DNA from: Candidatus Zixiibacteriota bacterium
GTDB lineage: Bacteria > Zixibacteria > MSB-5A5 > CAIYYT01
Length of the DNA: 54,101 bases
Direction: 5' to 3'
Assembly: GCA_020853795.1 (NCBI GenBank)
Contig: JADYYF010000048.1
Span: forward strand, 1-54,101
Below are positions 30,491 to 38,953 of the stretch, piece after piece. Every line of letters begins with the position of its first letter. Position 1 is the first letter of the stretch. The notes under the pieces are model-generated. The model did not search any database, was not told the DNA's origin, and worked only from the letters and a program-made list of their open reading frames with translations. The translations under genes were made by a program, and so were the position numbers.

Positions 30491-31273
30491 ATGACTTACA
30501 ACAATATCTTGGTCGAGATCGATGGCGCGAAGGCGAAGATCACCTTTAACCGGCCCAAGGCGCTGAATGCACTCAACTCCGAAACGCTCAAAGAAGTCCA
30601 GCACGCGTTCACAGAGTTGGAGAATGGCGGTCAGGTTCGCGTCGTCATCTTCACTGGCGGCGGTGACAAGGCTTTCATCGCCGGCGCCGACATCGCCGAA
30701 CTGAAAGAACTCGATGTCGTCCGCGGCAAGGCTTTCGTTGAGCTGGGCCATGCGGTGCTGGCGCAGATCGAGAATTCGAAGATCGTGTCGATCGCCGCGG
30801 TTAACGGTTTCGCACTGGGCGGCGGCTGCGAGTTCATGATGGCGACGGACATTCGCATCGCCTCGGAGGTCGCCAAGATGGGTCAGCCGGAAGTTAATCT
30901 CGGGATTACGCCCGGCTTTGGCGGAACACAGCGGTTGCCGCGTCTGGTGGGCAAAGGCCGCGCGAAGGAACTCACGGTGACTGCACGGATCATCAAGGCT
31001 GACGAGGCACTGAATATCGGTTTGGTCGAGAAGGTCGTTCCTGCAGATCAGCTTCTGGCTGAAGCCGACAAGATGGCGGCCACGATCTTATCGAAGTCGC
31101 CGGTGGCGGTGTCGTACGCCAAGGAACTGATCAATCGCGGCATGGAAGTCGACCTCGACAATGCCAACGCATTCGAAATTCAAGCGTTTGCCGCCCTGTG
31201 TGCCACGGCGGACAAGAACGAGGGCCTGGGCGCATTTCTCGAGAAGCGCGACACCAAGTTTTCCGGCAGATAA
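30491..31273 (+). CDS. crt: Enoyl-CoA hydratase/crotonase
   Basis: The 260-residue protein shows the crotonase fold: FNRPKALNALNSETLKE, FIAGADIAELKEL and the oxyanion-hole region AAVNGFALGGGCEFMMATDI. Both catalytic glutamates are present, in GQPEVNLGITPGFGGTQRLP and in RAKELTVTARIIKADEAL. It hydrates crotonyl-CoA to 3-hydroxybutyryl-CoA or a longer homologue. It starts 7 bp after hbd with GAGGAC as a moderate ribosome site and clearly shares its operon. A 10-bp hairpin follows the stop. Confidence 0.92.
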   Translation: MTYNNILVEIDGAKAKITFNRPKALNALNSETLKEVQHAFTELENGGQVRVVIFTGGGDKAFIAGADIAELKELDVVRGKAFVELGHAVLAQIENSKIVSIAAVNGFALGGGCEFMMATDIRIASEVAKMGQPEVNLGITPGFGGTQRLPRLVGKGRAKELTVTARIIKADEALNIGLVEKVVPADQLLAEADKMAATILSKSPVAVSYAKELINRGMEVDLDNANAFEIQAFAALCATADKNEGLGAFLEKRDTKFSGR

Positions 31274-31287
31274 TCGGCAGTGACGGT

Positions 31288-31312
31288 GGTTGTGGCCGAC
31301 CTGGCCACGACC
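31288..31312 (+). terminator. Hairpin after the hbd-crt operon, possible terminator
   Basis: GGTTGTGGCC (31288-31297) pairs with GGCCACGACC (31303-31312), with one G-U pair and a 5-base loop. The 3' side lacks a T-run, so termination would be weak or Rho-assisted. Confidence 0.45.
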
Positions 31313-31344
31313 GCTGTCTGCAGGGCTTACCGACGTAACGTTCC

Positions 31345-31374
31345 TTGATTTCGCATCGACTAATCCGTTATACT
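31345..31374 (+). promoter_or_regulatory. Promoter of the YchF-like gene, near-leaderless type
   Basis: It has TTGATT (31345-31350), an 18-base spacer and TATACT (31369-31374). The ATG follows 8 bases later at 31383 and has no ribosome site. Confidence 0.6.
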
Positions 31375-31382
31375 GAGTTTGT

Positions 31383-32468
31383 ATGATCGTCGGACTAATC
31401 GGACTCGGGCTCTCGGGCAAGACCACCATCTTCAATGCCGTGACGCGGGGCAATGCTGAGGTTTCCAGCTTCCAGTCGCAGAAAGGCGCGTTTAACCGCG
31501 GTCGAGTGTTAGTGCCGGATTCGCGTGTGGATTGGCTGGCGACACTTGAGAACTCGAAAAAGAAGACCTTCGCCGAAGTCGAGTATATCGATGTCGCGGG
31601 ATTCTCGGGTGAGAAGGAAGCCAGCGTCGAAAATGAAATTCCGCAGGTCCTGCGTGAATGTGATGCGCTGGCGCATGTTGTGCGCGGCTTTGCCAACGAT
31701 GAGGTACTGCATCCCAAGGGCTCGGTCAATATCAAACGCGATATCGAGACCCTGGAGGAGGAGCTTGTCTTTGCCGATTTGCTGTTGATCGAGAAACGAA
31801 TCGACAAGGTCGAAAAGCAGGCAAAACTGGTTAAAGACGATAAGGTGCGGCATGAGTACGAAGTGCTCAAGAAGGTCAAAGAGGCACTCGAAAGTAATCA
31901 GGCGTTACGTGCGACCGATCTGACGGCTGAGGAACTCAAGGCGATTCGCGGTTTTCAATTTCTATCACTGAAGCCGTTGCTGGTGGTCATCAACATCGGA
32001 GAGGAAGATCTGCCTCGTCTCCCGGCGCTCAACGCCGAATTCGCCGCTTTGTCGCAGCGTCCGAACACCGATTCTGCGGTGGTTTGCGGCAAGATCGAGA
32101 TGGAATTGGCGCAACTCAGCGACGACGACCGCAAATCGTTCATGGCGGATTTAGGCGTCCGGGAGTCGGCTCTCGACCTGTTGATTAAGAGGTCTTACGA
32201 CCTGCTCGGCCTGATTTCGTTTTTGACGGCGGGCGAGAAGGAATCGCGCGCGTGGACGGTGCGCAAGGGATCGACGGCGCCGACAGCGGCCGGCGTAATT
32301 CACGCCGATCTCGAACGCGGGTTCATCCGTGCCGAGGTCGTACACTACGACGACCTGAAACGCCATGGTTCGCAGGCGGAGGCCAAGAAACACGGCCTAG
32401 TGCGGCTCGAAGGCAAGAACTATATCGTACAAGACGGCGACGTCATTCTGTTTCGATTCAATGTCTAA
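31383..32468 (+). CDS. YchF-related NTPase (DUF933/TGS) with divergent G-domain
   Basis: This 361-residue protein ends in the unmistakable YchF C-terminal TGS-like domain (RAWTVRKGSTAPTAAGVIHA, DLERGFIRAEVV, IVQDGDVILFRFNV). The middle carries a helical coiled-coil arm. The G-domain is unusual: the P-loop is GLGLSGKTT (7-15) rather than GLPNVGKST, the usual 'PF.TI.PN.G' segment after it is replaced, and the switch II region reads DVAGFSGEKE. The base-specificity motif is NIGE, of the ATP-preferring NxxE type. It looks like a paralogue rather than the housekeeping YchF, which binds ribosomes and ATP. Its stop overlaps the next gene by 8 bases. Confidence 0.82.
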   Translation: MIVGLIGLGLSGKTTIFNAVTRGNAEVSSFQSQKGAFNRGRVLVPDSRVDWLATLENSKKKTFAEVEYIDVAGFSGEKEASVENEIPQVLRECDALAHVVRGFANDEVLHPKGSVNIKRDIETLEEELVFADLLLIEKRIDKVEKQAKLVKDDKVRHEYEVLKKVKEALESNQALRATDLTAEELKAIRGFQFLSLKPLLVVINIGEEDLPRLPALNAEFAALSQRPNTDSAVVCGKIEMELAQLSDDDRKSFMADLGVRESALDLLIKRSYDLLGLISFLTAGEKESRAWTVRKGSTAPTAAGVIHADLERGFIRAEVVHYDDLKRHGSQAEAKKHGLVRLEGKNYIVQDGDVILFRFNV

Positions 32469-34467
32469 GACGCCGCGCTTCCCCGCTCTTCCGATTAATC
32501 TCCTCTCGGTGCTGGCCATTTTTCTTCTGGCTGCTCCCTGGCAATATCCCAATTCATGGTGGGGGCTCAACCTGCTGCAATTTCACGACTGGTCGGTGCG
32601 GACAATTGTCTTAATCGCATCAGTGCTTTGTGCCGCGTCGGTGATATTAGGAGGCGAGAATCTGCGCCTCGGCGAGTTGCCGCGCAAGCTGTTGATCTAT
32701 CTCGGCGTGCCCGCGCTGCTGACCATCCTGTTCATCGCTCTCAGGGTGCGCGCGCATTTTCTCGGCGACGGTCTTCTGCGCGCCCGTGAGATCGAGGTCG
32801 GGGTGTCGTGGTTGCCGACTGAGCCGCTGGCGCAACTCGTCAACTTCGTCATGTATCAGTTGACGAATGTTCCGCTCGGTTTCATTGGCACCGATGCCGT
32901 CCGAATCGTGTCGTTTATCGGCGGGATTGCCTATTACTTCGCCTTGCTCTGGTTCGTGCGTACGGCCTTCGTCGAGCCGGCGCTGCGCCTGCTGATGTTT
33001 ATCGTGTTGTTCTTCTCCGGGACGACGCTGCTGTTTTGCGGTTATGTCGAAACCTACATACTGATACCGGCGTTGATGGCCTTATTCTTTACCGCCGGTA
33101 TCAAGGCTCTGCGCGGCGAAATTCCACCGTTAGCGGCGTGCGGGTTCTATCTCCTGCTGGTGCTTTTCCACTTCAAGGCACTGATTTTCGCGCCGTGTTT
33201 ACTTGTGGGCGCCTATTTCGCCCATCGCGACGGCCGCAAGGGAGTAACGCTTCTCTACAGCGCTGCCGTCGTGCTCTCGGTGGTCCTGGCGGCGGTCGTG
33301 CCGCGGCTCTCGACACTGCCGACCCTGGGAGTCAGTCAATTGATCATGGGGCTGAGCCCCTCCGAGAGCAGTTACACGCTCCTGTCGTCCCAGCATTTGA
33401 TTGACGTCATCAACGAGTTGTTCCTCACAGCCGGGGTGGGGTTGATTCTGATCGTCGCCTCCCTGACAGTCAAGCCGCGTACCTCCTGGCGCGAGCAACG
33501 CCCGCTGTTGTTGGTTGCGGCGGCACTCCCGGGTGCAATCGCGATGCTGCTGCTTCTGCACTCACGATTGGGCTACGCCGTTGACTGGGATCTGTTTTCC
33601 GCCGCCGGGTTGACTGTAACGTTCTTTGGCGCAATGCTGTTCAGCGAGTACAAGGAATTCCGCGTGTGCCAGGTAGCGCCCATCGCACTCGCGGCGGTCG
33701 CATTTGCACTGTTTTTCTCCTTTGCCGCTGTAAACGCCAGCTTCGAAAAGGCCACGCAGCGACAGATTCAAATCTTGAGCCTGTATGATCTCGAGGGCGC
33801 GGTGGGATTCGAGATGATGGGCAATCACTTGCGTAACGAGGGCAACATGGTGCTGGCCGAACGGATGTGGAAGCGTTCGTTGGCGCTGCGACCGCATACG
33901 CGCATTTACGCCAACCTGGCGCAACTCAGCCTGAATGAAGGCCGCTTGACCGACGCCAAATATTATTGTGATAAGGGTCTTGAATTAGACAGCACGGCGG
34001 CGGCGTTGTGGACGCACCTGGGACAGGTCTACACACGTCTCGGCGACTACGATCGCGCCATCGATGCGCAACAGAAGGCAATTCGTTACGAACCGCGCGA
34101 TCCCGTATACTATCACAACTACGCCATTACTCTCGGCTTGATGCAGCGCTGGGCCGAGGCCGAGCAGTATGAGCGCGAGGCGTTGACGCGGATGCCAAAC
34201 GACCTCAAGGCGTTGCTCGGACTTTGCGTTGCATTGATCAACCAAACCAAACTTGACGAAGCCGAGATGATCTGTAACCAGATGATGGCGATCAATCCGA
34301 TCACGCCGGATCCGTACATGTATCTGGCGCAGATATTCGACCGGCGCGGACAAATCGACCGGGCGCGCGCCGTACTCACCGGTTATCTCCAGAACTATCC
34401 AGATAGCCCCGCGACCGTGCGCATCAGCGAGATTCTGGCAGAGCTCAATCGCCGATCCGGTGGCTAA
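32461..34467 (+). CDS. Polytopic membrane protein with C-terminal TPR repeats
   Basis: The 668-residue protein has about eleven or twelve membrane helices in residues 10-430. At least five tetratricopeptide repeats follow to the end (for example GNMVLAERMWKRSLALRPHT, AALWTHLGQVYTRLGDYDRA and PDPYMYLAQIFDRRGQIDRA). This plan, a glycosyltransferase-like or TMTC-like membrane part plus TPRs, is seen in several uncharacterised bacterial families. I see no firm catalytic motif, although an acidic pair follows the first helices (LLRAREIEVGVSW). It overlaps the YchF-like gene by 8 bases, implying cotranscription. The function is unknown. Confidence 0.75.
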   Translation: MSKTPRFPALPINLLSVLAIFLLAAPWQYPNSWWGLNLLQFHDWSVRTIVLIASVLCAASVILGGENLRLGELPRKLLIYLGVPALLTILFIALRVRAHFLGDGLLRAREIEVGVSWLPTEPLAQLVNFVMYQLTNVPLGFIGTDAVRIVSFIGGIAYYFALLWFVRTAFVEPALRLLMFIVLFFSGTTLLFCGYVETYILIPALMALFFTAGIKALRGEIPPLAACGFYLLLVLFHFKALIFAPCLLVGAYFAHRDGRKGVTLLYSAAVVLSVVLAAVVPRLSTLPTLGVSQLIMGLSPSESSYTLLSSQHLIDVINELFLTAGVGLILIVASLTVKPRTSWREQRPLLLVAAALPGAIAMLLLLHSRLGYAVDWDLFSAAGLTVTFFGAMLFSEYKEFRVCQVAPIALAAVAFALFFSFAAVNASFEKATQRQIQILSLYDLEGAVGFEMMGNHLRNEGNMVLAERMWKRSLALRPHTRIYANLAQLSLNEGRLTDAKYYCDKGLELDSTAAALWTHLGQVYTRLGDYDRAIDAQQKAIRYEPRDPVYYHNYAITLGLMQRWAEAEQYEREALTRMPNDLKALLGLCVALINQTKLDEAEMICNQMMAINPITPDPYMYLAQIFDRRGQIDRARAVLTGYLQNYPDSPATVRISEILAELNRRSGG

Positions 34468-34599
34468 GTCCTTATCTGCAAATGGGTAGTGAAGCTTTTT
34501 GCGATTTTTACGATATAGTACATGTAGTCCCCAGTTTGGGAGTGAATCACCGGGATGCAACGTTTCGCTCTCTGGATGGTTGATCTATAGGAGGTTGCA

Positions 34600-36969
34600 T
34601 TGCAGGCGCCAGTTATGACGAAGAATGATCAAACCCCGATGACGGAAAAGGTCATGCCGATCCTGCCGCTGCGGGGGATGGTGGTGTTTCCTTACCTGAT
34701 CATGCCGCTGATGATTACCGATCAGCGGCAGGCAAAGCTCGTTGACGATGCCCTGATGGCGGGTAAGACCATCGGCCTCTATACGCAGCGGGAGAATCAG
34801 GGCGAAACCAACGACCCGCAAGACGTCCATTCAGTCGGTACGGCGGCAACGGTCCTGAAGATGTTGCGTTTTCCCGACGGTTCGGTACGATTCCTGGTGC
34901 AAGGGCTCCATCGCATCCAACTCAAGTCGATCCGCGAGACGGAACCGTTCATCATGGCCGAGATCGATATCCTCAACGATATCGAATCATCCGGGGTGAA
35001 GATTGAAGCCCTGAAACGCAACGTGCTCGAGTTGGTCAAGACCGTGGTCGAACTGGCCTCCAACGTCTCGGAGGAAATCTACATCACGGCTATCAACCAG
35101 GAGAGCCCGTCCAAGCTGGCCGATTACCTGGCCTCCAATATCAACCTCAGCATCGCCAACAAGCAGGATTTGCTGGAGACGCTCGACGTCCAGCAGCGGC
35201 TCGAAAAGCTGATTCAGCATCTCAACAAGGAAGTCGGTGTGCTGCAGCTGTCGAAGAAGATCCAGAATGAAGCGGCTCATGAGATGGGGCGGATGCAGCG
35301 CGACTACATCTTGCGCGAACAACTCAAAGCGATCCGGAAGGAACTCGGCGAGGATGATGACCGCAGCAATGAAATCGAGGAGTTCCGCAACCGGATCATC
35401 GAGAATGGATTGCCGAAGATCGCTCGGGAAGCGGCTGAGAAGGAACTCGACCGGCTCGCCAAGATGAATCCTTCGGCCGCCGAGTATATCGTCAGCCGCA
35501 CTTACCTCGATTGGATGACGACTCTGCCGTGGAACCGGTCGTCTGATGAAGCTCTCGACATCAACAAGGCCGGGAAGATTCTCGACGAGGACCATTTCGG
35601 TCTGGAGAAGGTCAAGGAGCGCATCCTGGAGTTTCTCGCGGTGCAGAAGCTCAAATCAGAACTCAAGGGCCCGATCCTTTGCTTCGTCGGTCCGCCCGGC
35701 GTGGGCAAGACCTCATTGGGACGTTCAATTGCCCGTTCGATGGGACGGAAGTTCCAGCGCATTGCCTTGGGCGGCATGCACGACGAGGCAGAGATTCGCG
35801 GTCATCGCCGCACCTACATCGGTTCGCTGCCGGGTCGGATTATCCAGGCGATCCGCCGCTGCGACACCAACAATCCGGTGATCATGCTCGATGAGGTGGA
35901 CAAGATCGGCAAGGACTTCCGCGGCGATCCATCCTCGGCGCTGTTGGAAGTGCTCGATCCGGAACAGAACAACAGCTTCTCCGATCACTACCTCGATGTC
36001 CCCTTCGATCTGTCCAAAGTGATGTTCATCACTACCGCCAATATTCTTGACACGATCCCATCGGTGCTGCTCGACCGGATGGAAGTTATCCGCATCCCGG
36101 GTTACACCGACAAAGAGAAACTGGCGATTGCCAAACGCTATCTCGTGCCGCGGGAGATCGAAAACCACGGTCTCAAGAAGACTGATCTGCAAATCGCCGA
36201 TGAGGCAATTCTGAAGGTGGTTCACGATTACACTCGCGAATCGGGCCTGCGCAACCTCGACCGCGAGTTGGCGGCGATCGCCCGCAAGGTTGCCAAGAAA
36301 GTCGCGACCGGGCACAAGGGCCGCGCCACCGTCAAGGCCAGCGATGTCCCCGATTATCTCGGACCCGAGCGCTTCATTTCCGATCGGATTCCGCGCGAGG
36401 GCGAGGTTGGAGTCGTGCCGGGACTGGCCTATACCTCGGTAGGCGGCGATATCCTCAACATTGAAGTCACCCGAATGGCGGGTAAAGGGCAGTTGACCTT
36501 GACCGGTAGCCTGGGCGATGTCATGAAGGAGTCCGTGCAAACGGCGCTGTCGTGCGTCCGCTCCTCTGCCGCTGATTTGGGTATCGATTCCACGATGTTC
36601 GACAAGATTGACCTGCACGTGCACGTCCCGAGCGGCGCGGTGCCGAAAGATGGTCCGTCGGCCGGGATTACGATTGCTACGGCGCTGGTCAGCCTTCTTT
36701 CTGATCGTCCGATCCGCCCCAAGGTGACGATGACCGGTGAAATCACGCTGCGCGGCGTAGTGCTGCCGATCGGCGGCCTGAAGGAAAAGTGTTTGGCCGC
36801 TCTGCGCTATGGCTTCAGAGAGGTTATCATTCCGCGTGACAACGAGAAAGACTTAGTCGATCTGCCGCCGGAAGTGAAGTCGCATATCAAGTTTCACAGC
36901 GTCGAACGAGTCGGCGAGGTCTTCCACCTCGCGTTCCTGCCCGCAAAACCGGCGCGCAGGCGTAAGTAG
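34600..36969 (+). CDS. lon: ATP-dependent protease Lon
   Basis: The 789-residue protein has the Lon N-terminal substrate-binding domain (ILPLRGMVVFPYLIMPL), a coiled coil, and the AAA+ module with Walker A GPPGVGKTS (near residue 364) and Walker B IMLDEVDKIG. In the protease domain the catalytic Ser lies in PKDGPSAGITIATAL (near 686) and the Lys in GVVLPIGGLKEKCL (near 729). It degrades misfolded and regulatory proteins. The start is TTG: TAGGAGG lies 5 bases before it, whereas the next ATG (34615) is 20 bases from that site. A hairpin terminator follows. I saw no obvious heat-shock promoter; a TATAGT box near 34514 lacks a good -35. Confidence 0.96.
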   Translation: MQAPVMTKNDQTPMTEKVMPILPLRGMVVFPYLIMPLMITDQRQAKLVDDALMAGKTIGLYTQRENQGETNDPQDVHSVGTAATVLKMLRFPDGSVRFLVQGLHRIQLKSIRETEPFIMAEIDILNDIESSGVKIEALKRNVLELVKTVVELASNVSEEIYITAINQESPSKLADYLASNINLSIANKQDLLETLDVQQRLEKLIQHLNKEVGVLQLSKKIQNEAAHEMGRMQRDYILREQLKAIRKELGEDDDRSNEIEEFRNRIIENGLPKIAREAAEKELDRLAKMNPSAAEYIVSRTYLDWMTTLPWNRSSDEALDINKAGKILDEDHFGLEKVKERILEFLAVQKLKSELKGPILCFVGPPGVGKTSLGRSIARSMGRKFQRIALGGMHDEAEIRGHRRTYIGSLPGRIIQAIRRCDTNNPVIMLDEVDKIGKDFRGDPSSALLEVLDPEQNNSFSDHYLDVPFDLSKVMFITTANILDTIPSVLLDRMEVIRIPGYTDKEKLAIAKRYLVPREIENHGLKKTDLQIADEAILKVVHDYTRESGLRNLDRELAAIARKVAKKVATGHKGRATVKASDVPDYLGPERFISDRIPREGEVGVVPGLAYTSVGGDILNIEVTRMAGKGQLTLTGSLGDVMKESVQTALSCVRSSAADLGIDSTMFDKIDLHVHVPSGAVPKDGPSAGITIATALVSLLSDRPIRPKVTMTGEITLRGVVLPIGGLKEKCLAALRYGFREVIIPRDNEKDLVDLPPEVKSHIKFHSVERVGEVFHLAFLPAKPARRRK

Positions 36970-36975
36970 CCTGTT

Positions 36976-37006
36976 GAGGGCGGAGATTGGACCGCCCTCG
37001 ATTTGT
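36976..37006 (+). terminator. Terminator of lon
   Basis: GAGGGCGG (36976-36983) pairs with CCGCCCTC (36992-36999) over an 8-base loop, followed by GATTTGT. The T-tract is short. Confidence 0.75.
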
Positions 37007-37062
37007 CCCCCAACCGCCGCTTGCCGACAACGGCACTTCGTTATTGCTTACCCAAATTCACA

Positions 37063-37092
37063 TTGAACCTTTCGTCGACATTCGCGTATTAT
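37063..37092 (+). promoter_or_regulatory. Promoter of the MATE gene, leaderless type
   Basis: It has TTGAAC (37063-37068), an 18-base spacer and TATTAT (37087-37092). The ATG at 37099 lies 6 bases after the -10, so transcription would start at the ATG itself; no ribosome site is present. Confidence 0.6.
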
Positions 37093-37098
37093 CTCCCA

Positions 37099-38472
37099 AT
37101 GCTGGAAACCACTGAACGACAGCGCACGGACTTCACCGAAGGCTCAGTTTTGGGCTCGATTCTCAGGATGGGGCTGCCGTCTATGATCGGCTTCTTGTCC
37201 CAGCACCTCTATTCCGTGGCCGACATGTTCTGGGTTTCGCGGCTTCCCGAAGGCGAAAACGGCGTTGCTGCGATCACGTTTTTCACCAACCTGATGTGGA
37301 TCCTGTTCGCGTTCAACAGCCTGATCGGTCCCGGTTCGGTGGCAATTATTTCCCGCCGATACGGGGAACGCGATTTTGATCGCACCGAAACGGCGATCAA
37401 AGAGACACTGATCCTCAAGCTCTTTTTCGGCCTACTCGTCAATATTGTCGGTCTGATCTTCCTTCCCATCATGCTGCGTCTGCTCGGTGCCGAGGGCGAG
37501 GCTTATGCCATGGGTGTCACCTATGGCCGCATTGTAATCATCGGGTTACCGGTGTTCTATGCGGCCTATTCGATCTTCACGGCGCTGCGTGGCGTCGCCA
37601 ATCCCAATTTGGCGATGGCGCTGATGATCGGCTCAAACGCGCTGAACGTCATCCTCGATCCGTTGCTGATGTTCGGCTGGTTCGGGTTGCCCGCGTATGG
37701 GATCGCCGGCGCGGCCTATGCAACCGTTGCCAGTTTCGCCATCTGTTTTGTCGTAGGGATGTTGTTGTTCCTCTCGCCGTATGTCAATGTCCAGCTGCAT
37801 TTGCGCAGCCGGGTGCCCGTCTCGGTCGCGTCGATGTGGAAAATGCTCTGGCTCGGTGTGCCGGCCTGGATCGGGGAGCTGTCGTGGTCGCTGTCACGTT
37901 TACTGATTACCCCGATCATCGCCACCTTCGGAACCGGCGTGGTCGCGGCGTTCGGCGCCAGTATGCAGGTGTTCGGCTTCGGTATCGCTTTGATCGTCGG
38001 CATCGGCCTGGGGCTGTCGTCGCTGATCGGCCACAACCTCGGCGCGCTCAAGTATGTACGGGCCAAGACGACAGCCGATCACGCGATCTGGCTGGGGGCA
38101 GGGATTATGGGCACTCTCGGTCTGCTGACGTTTGTCTTTGCCGAAACCTACATGCGGATTTTCTTCGACAATGCCGAGACTATCCGACACGGCGCAACCC
38201 TGCTTCGGATTACGGCGGTCGGCTACCCGTTTTTTGGCGCGTTCATCATGCTCGAGCAAGTGCACCTGGGTGTTGGTCTAAACACACCTTTTATGATCGT
38301 CAGCATTATTCACTCCTGGGCGCTGCAAGTGCTGCCGGCGGTCATCGTCACACAGGTATTTGGCTGGCCGCAGACGGCAGTCTGGTGGGTTCTGACGATT
38401 TCCGGGATGATTACGACGGTGGCCTTCTACTGGTACTATCAGCGGGGTCGCTGGCTGACGGCCAAAGTCTGA
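37099..38472 (+). CDS. MATE-family multidrug/toxin exporter
   Basis: The 457-residue protein has twelve predicted helices in two homologous halves, as expected for MATE transporters: GSILRMGLPSMIGFLSQHLYSVADMFWVSRLPEG in the first half and WLGVPAWIGELSWSLSRLLI in the second. Conserved features are the N-terminal LP.M, the NALNVILDPLLMFGWFGLPAYGIAGAA stretch after helix 5, and LGLSSLIGHNLGA in the C-half. Such carriers export cationic drugs or metabolites using H+ or Na+. The ATG at 37099 is chosen because the promoter ends 6 bases before it; an upstream reading from 37003 passes through the promoter. It appears monocistronic or leads into ruvX 52 bp later. Confidence 0.92.
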   Translation: MLETTERQRTDFTEGSVLGSILRMGLPSMIGFLSQHLYSVADMFWVSRLPEGENGVAAITFFTNLMWILFAFNSLIGPGSVAIISRRYGERDFDRTETAIKETLILKLFFGLLVNIVGLIFLPIMLRLLGAEGEAYAMGVTYGRIVIIGLPVFYAAYSIFTALRGVANPNLAMALMIGSNALNVILDPLLMFGWFGLPAYGIAGAAYATVASFAICFVVGMLLFLSPYVNVQLHLRSRVPVSVASMWKMLWLGVPAWIGELSWSLSRLLITPIIATFGTGVVAAFGASMQVFGFGIALIVGIGLGLSSLIGHNLGALKYVRAKTTADHAIWLGAGIMGTLGLLTFVFAETYMRIFFDNAETIRHGATLLRITAVGYPFFGAFIMLEQVHLGVGLNTPFMIVSIIHSWALQVLPAVIVTQVFGWPQTAVWWVLTISGMITTVAFYWYYQRGRWLTAKV

Positions 38473-38524
38473 CCTCCGCCTTGCTATTTGACTCCAACGC
38501 AAACAACGCATACCTTGACGCTGA

Positions 38525-38950
38525 ATGTACGCGAGACGCATCATCGGCATCGACTACGGCCGGCGGCGCATCGGCATCGCCTACTCCGATCCACTGCGCA
38601 TGACGGCGCAGCCGCTGGCCACCATCGTGCTGAAATCCCCGGCGGAAGCCGCCGAGCGGGTCCGGCAGGCGCTGCTCGAATTCGACGTCGAACTTGTCAT
38701 CATCGGCTTGCCAGTCTCTCTCTCCGGCGGCAGCCACGGCCAGATGGCCGAGGAGATCAAGATCTTTGCGCGACGGATCGAGGAGTTCGGTTACCGGGTG
38801 CGCCTCGAAGATGAACGCTTCACTTCCAGTCAGGCCAAGGATGCACTGCGCGCCGGCGGCAAGAGCGAAAGACAGATGCGCGGCAAACTGGACGTCATCG
38901 CCGCGCAGTTGATCCTGCAGGACTATCTCAACGCCCACTATTCAAAATGA
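38525..38950 (+). CDS. ruvX: Putative pre-16S rRNA nuclease / Holliday junction resolvase RuvX
   Basis: The 141-residue protein matches YqgF/RuvX: RIIGIDYGRRRIGIAYSD with catalytic Asp10, ELVIIGLPVSLSGGSHGQMA, VRLEDERFTSSQAKDAL with the acidic Glu, and KLDVIAAQLILQDYL with the last Asp. It is implicated in processing of the 16S rRNA 5' end or in resolution of DNA junctions. A TTGACT-17-TACCTT element (38488-38516) ends 8 bases before the ATG, which lacks a ribosome site, again suggesting a leaderless message. mltG follows after 3 bases, a common arrangement. Confidence 0.93.
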   Translation: MYARRIIGIDYGRRRIGIAYSDPLRMTAQPLATIVLKSPAEAAERVRQALLEFDVELVIIGLPVSLSGGSHGQMAEEIKIFARRIEEFGYRVRLEDERFTSSQAKDALRAGGKSERQMRGKLDVIAAQLILQDYLNAHYSK

Positions 38951-38953
38951 TTG

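Noticed and set aside
34497-34600. Heat-shock promoter or CIRCE operator upstream of lon
   Set aside because: I found neither the TTAGCACTC-type inverted repeat nor a sigma-32-like -35/-10 pair; only an isolated TATAGT box near 34514.
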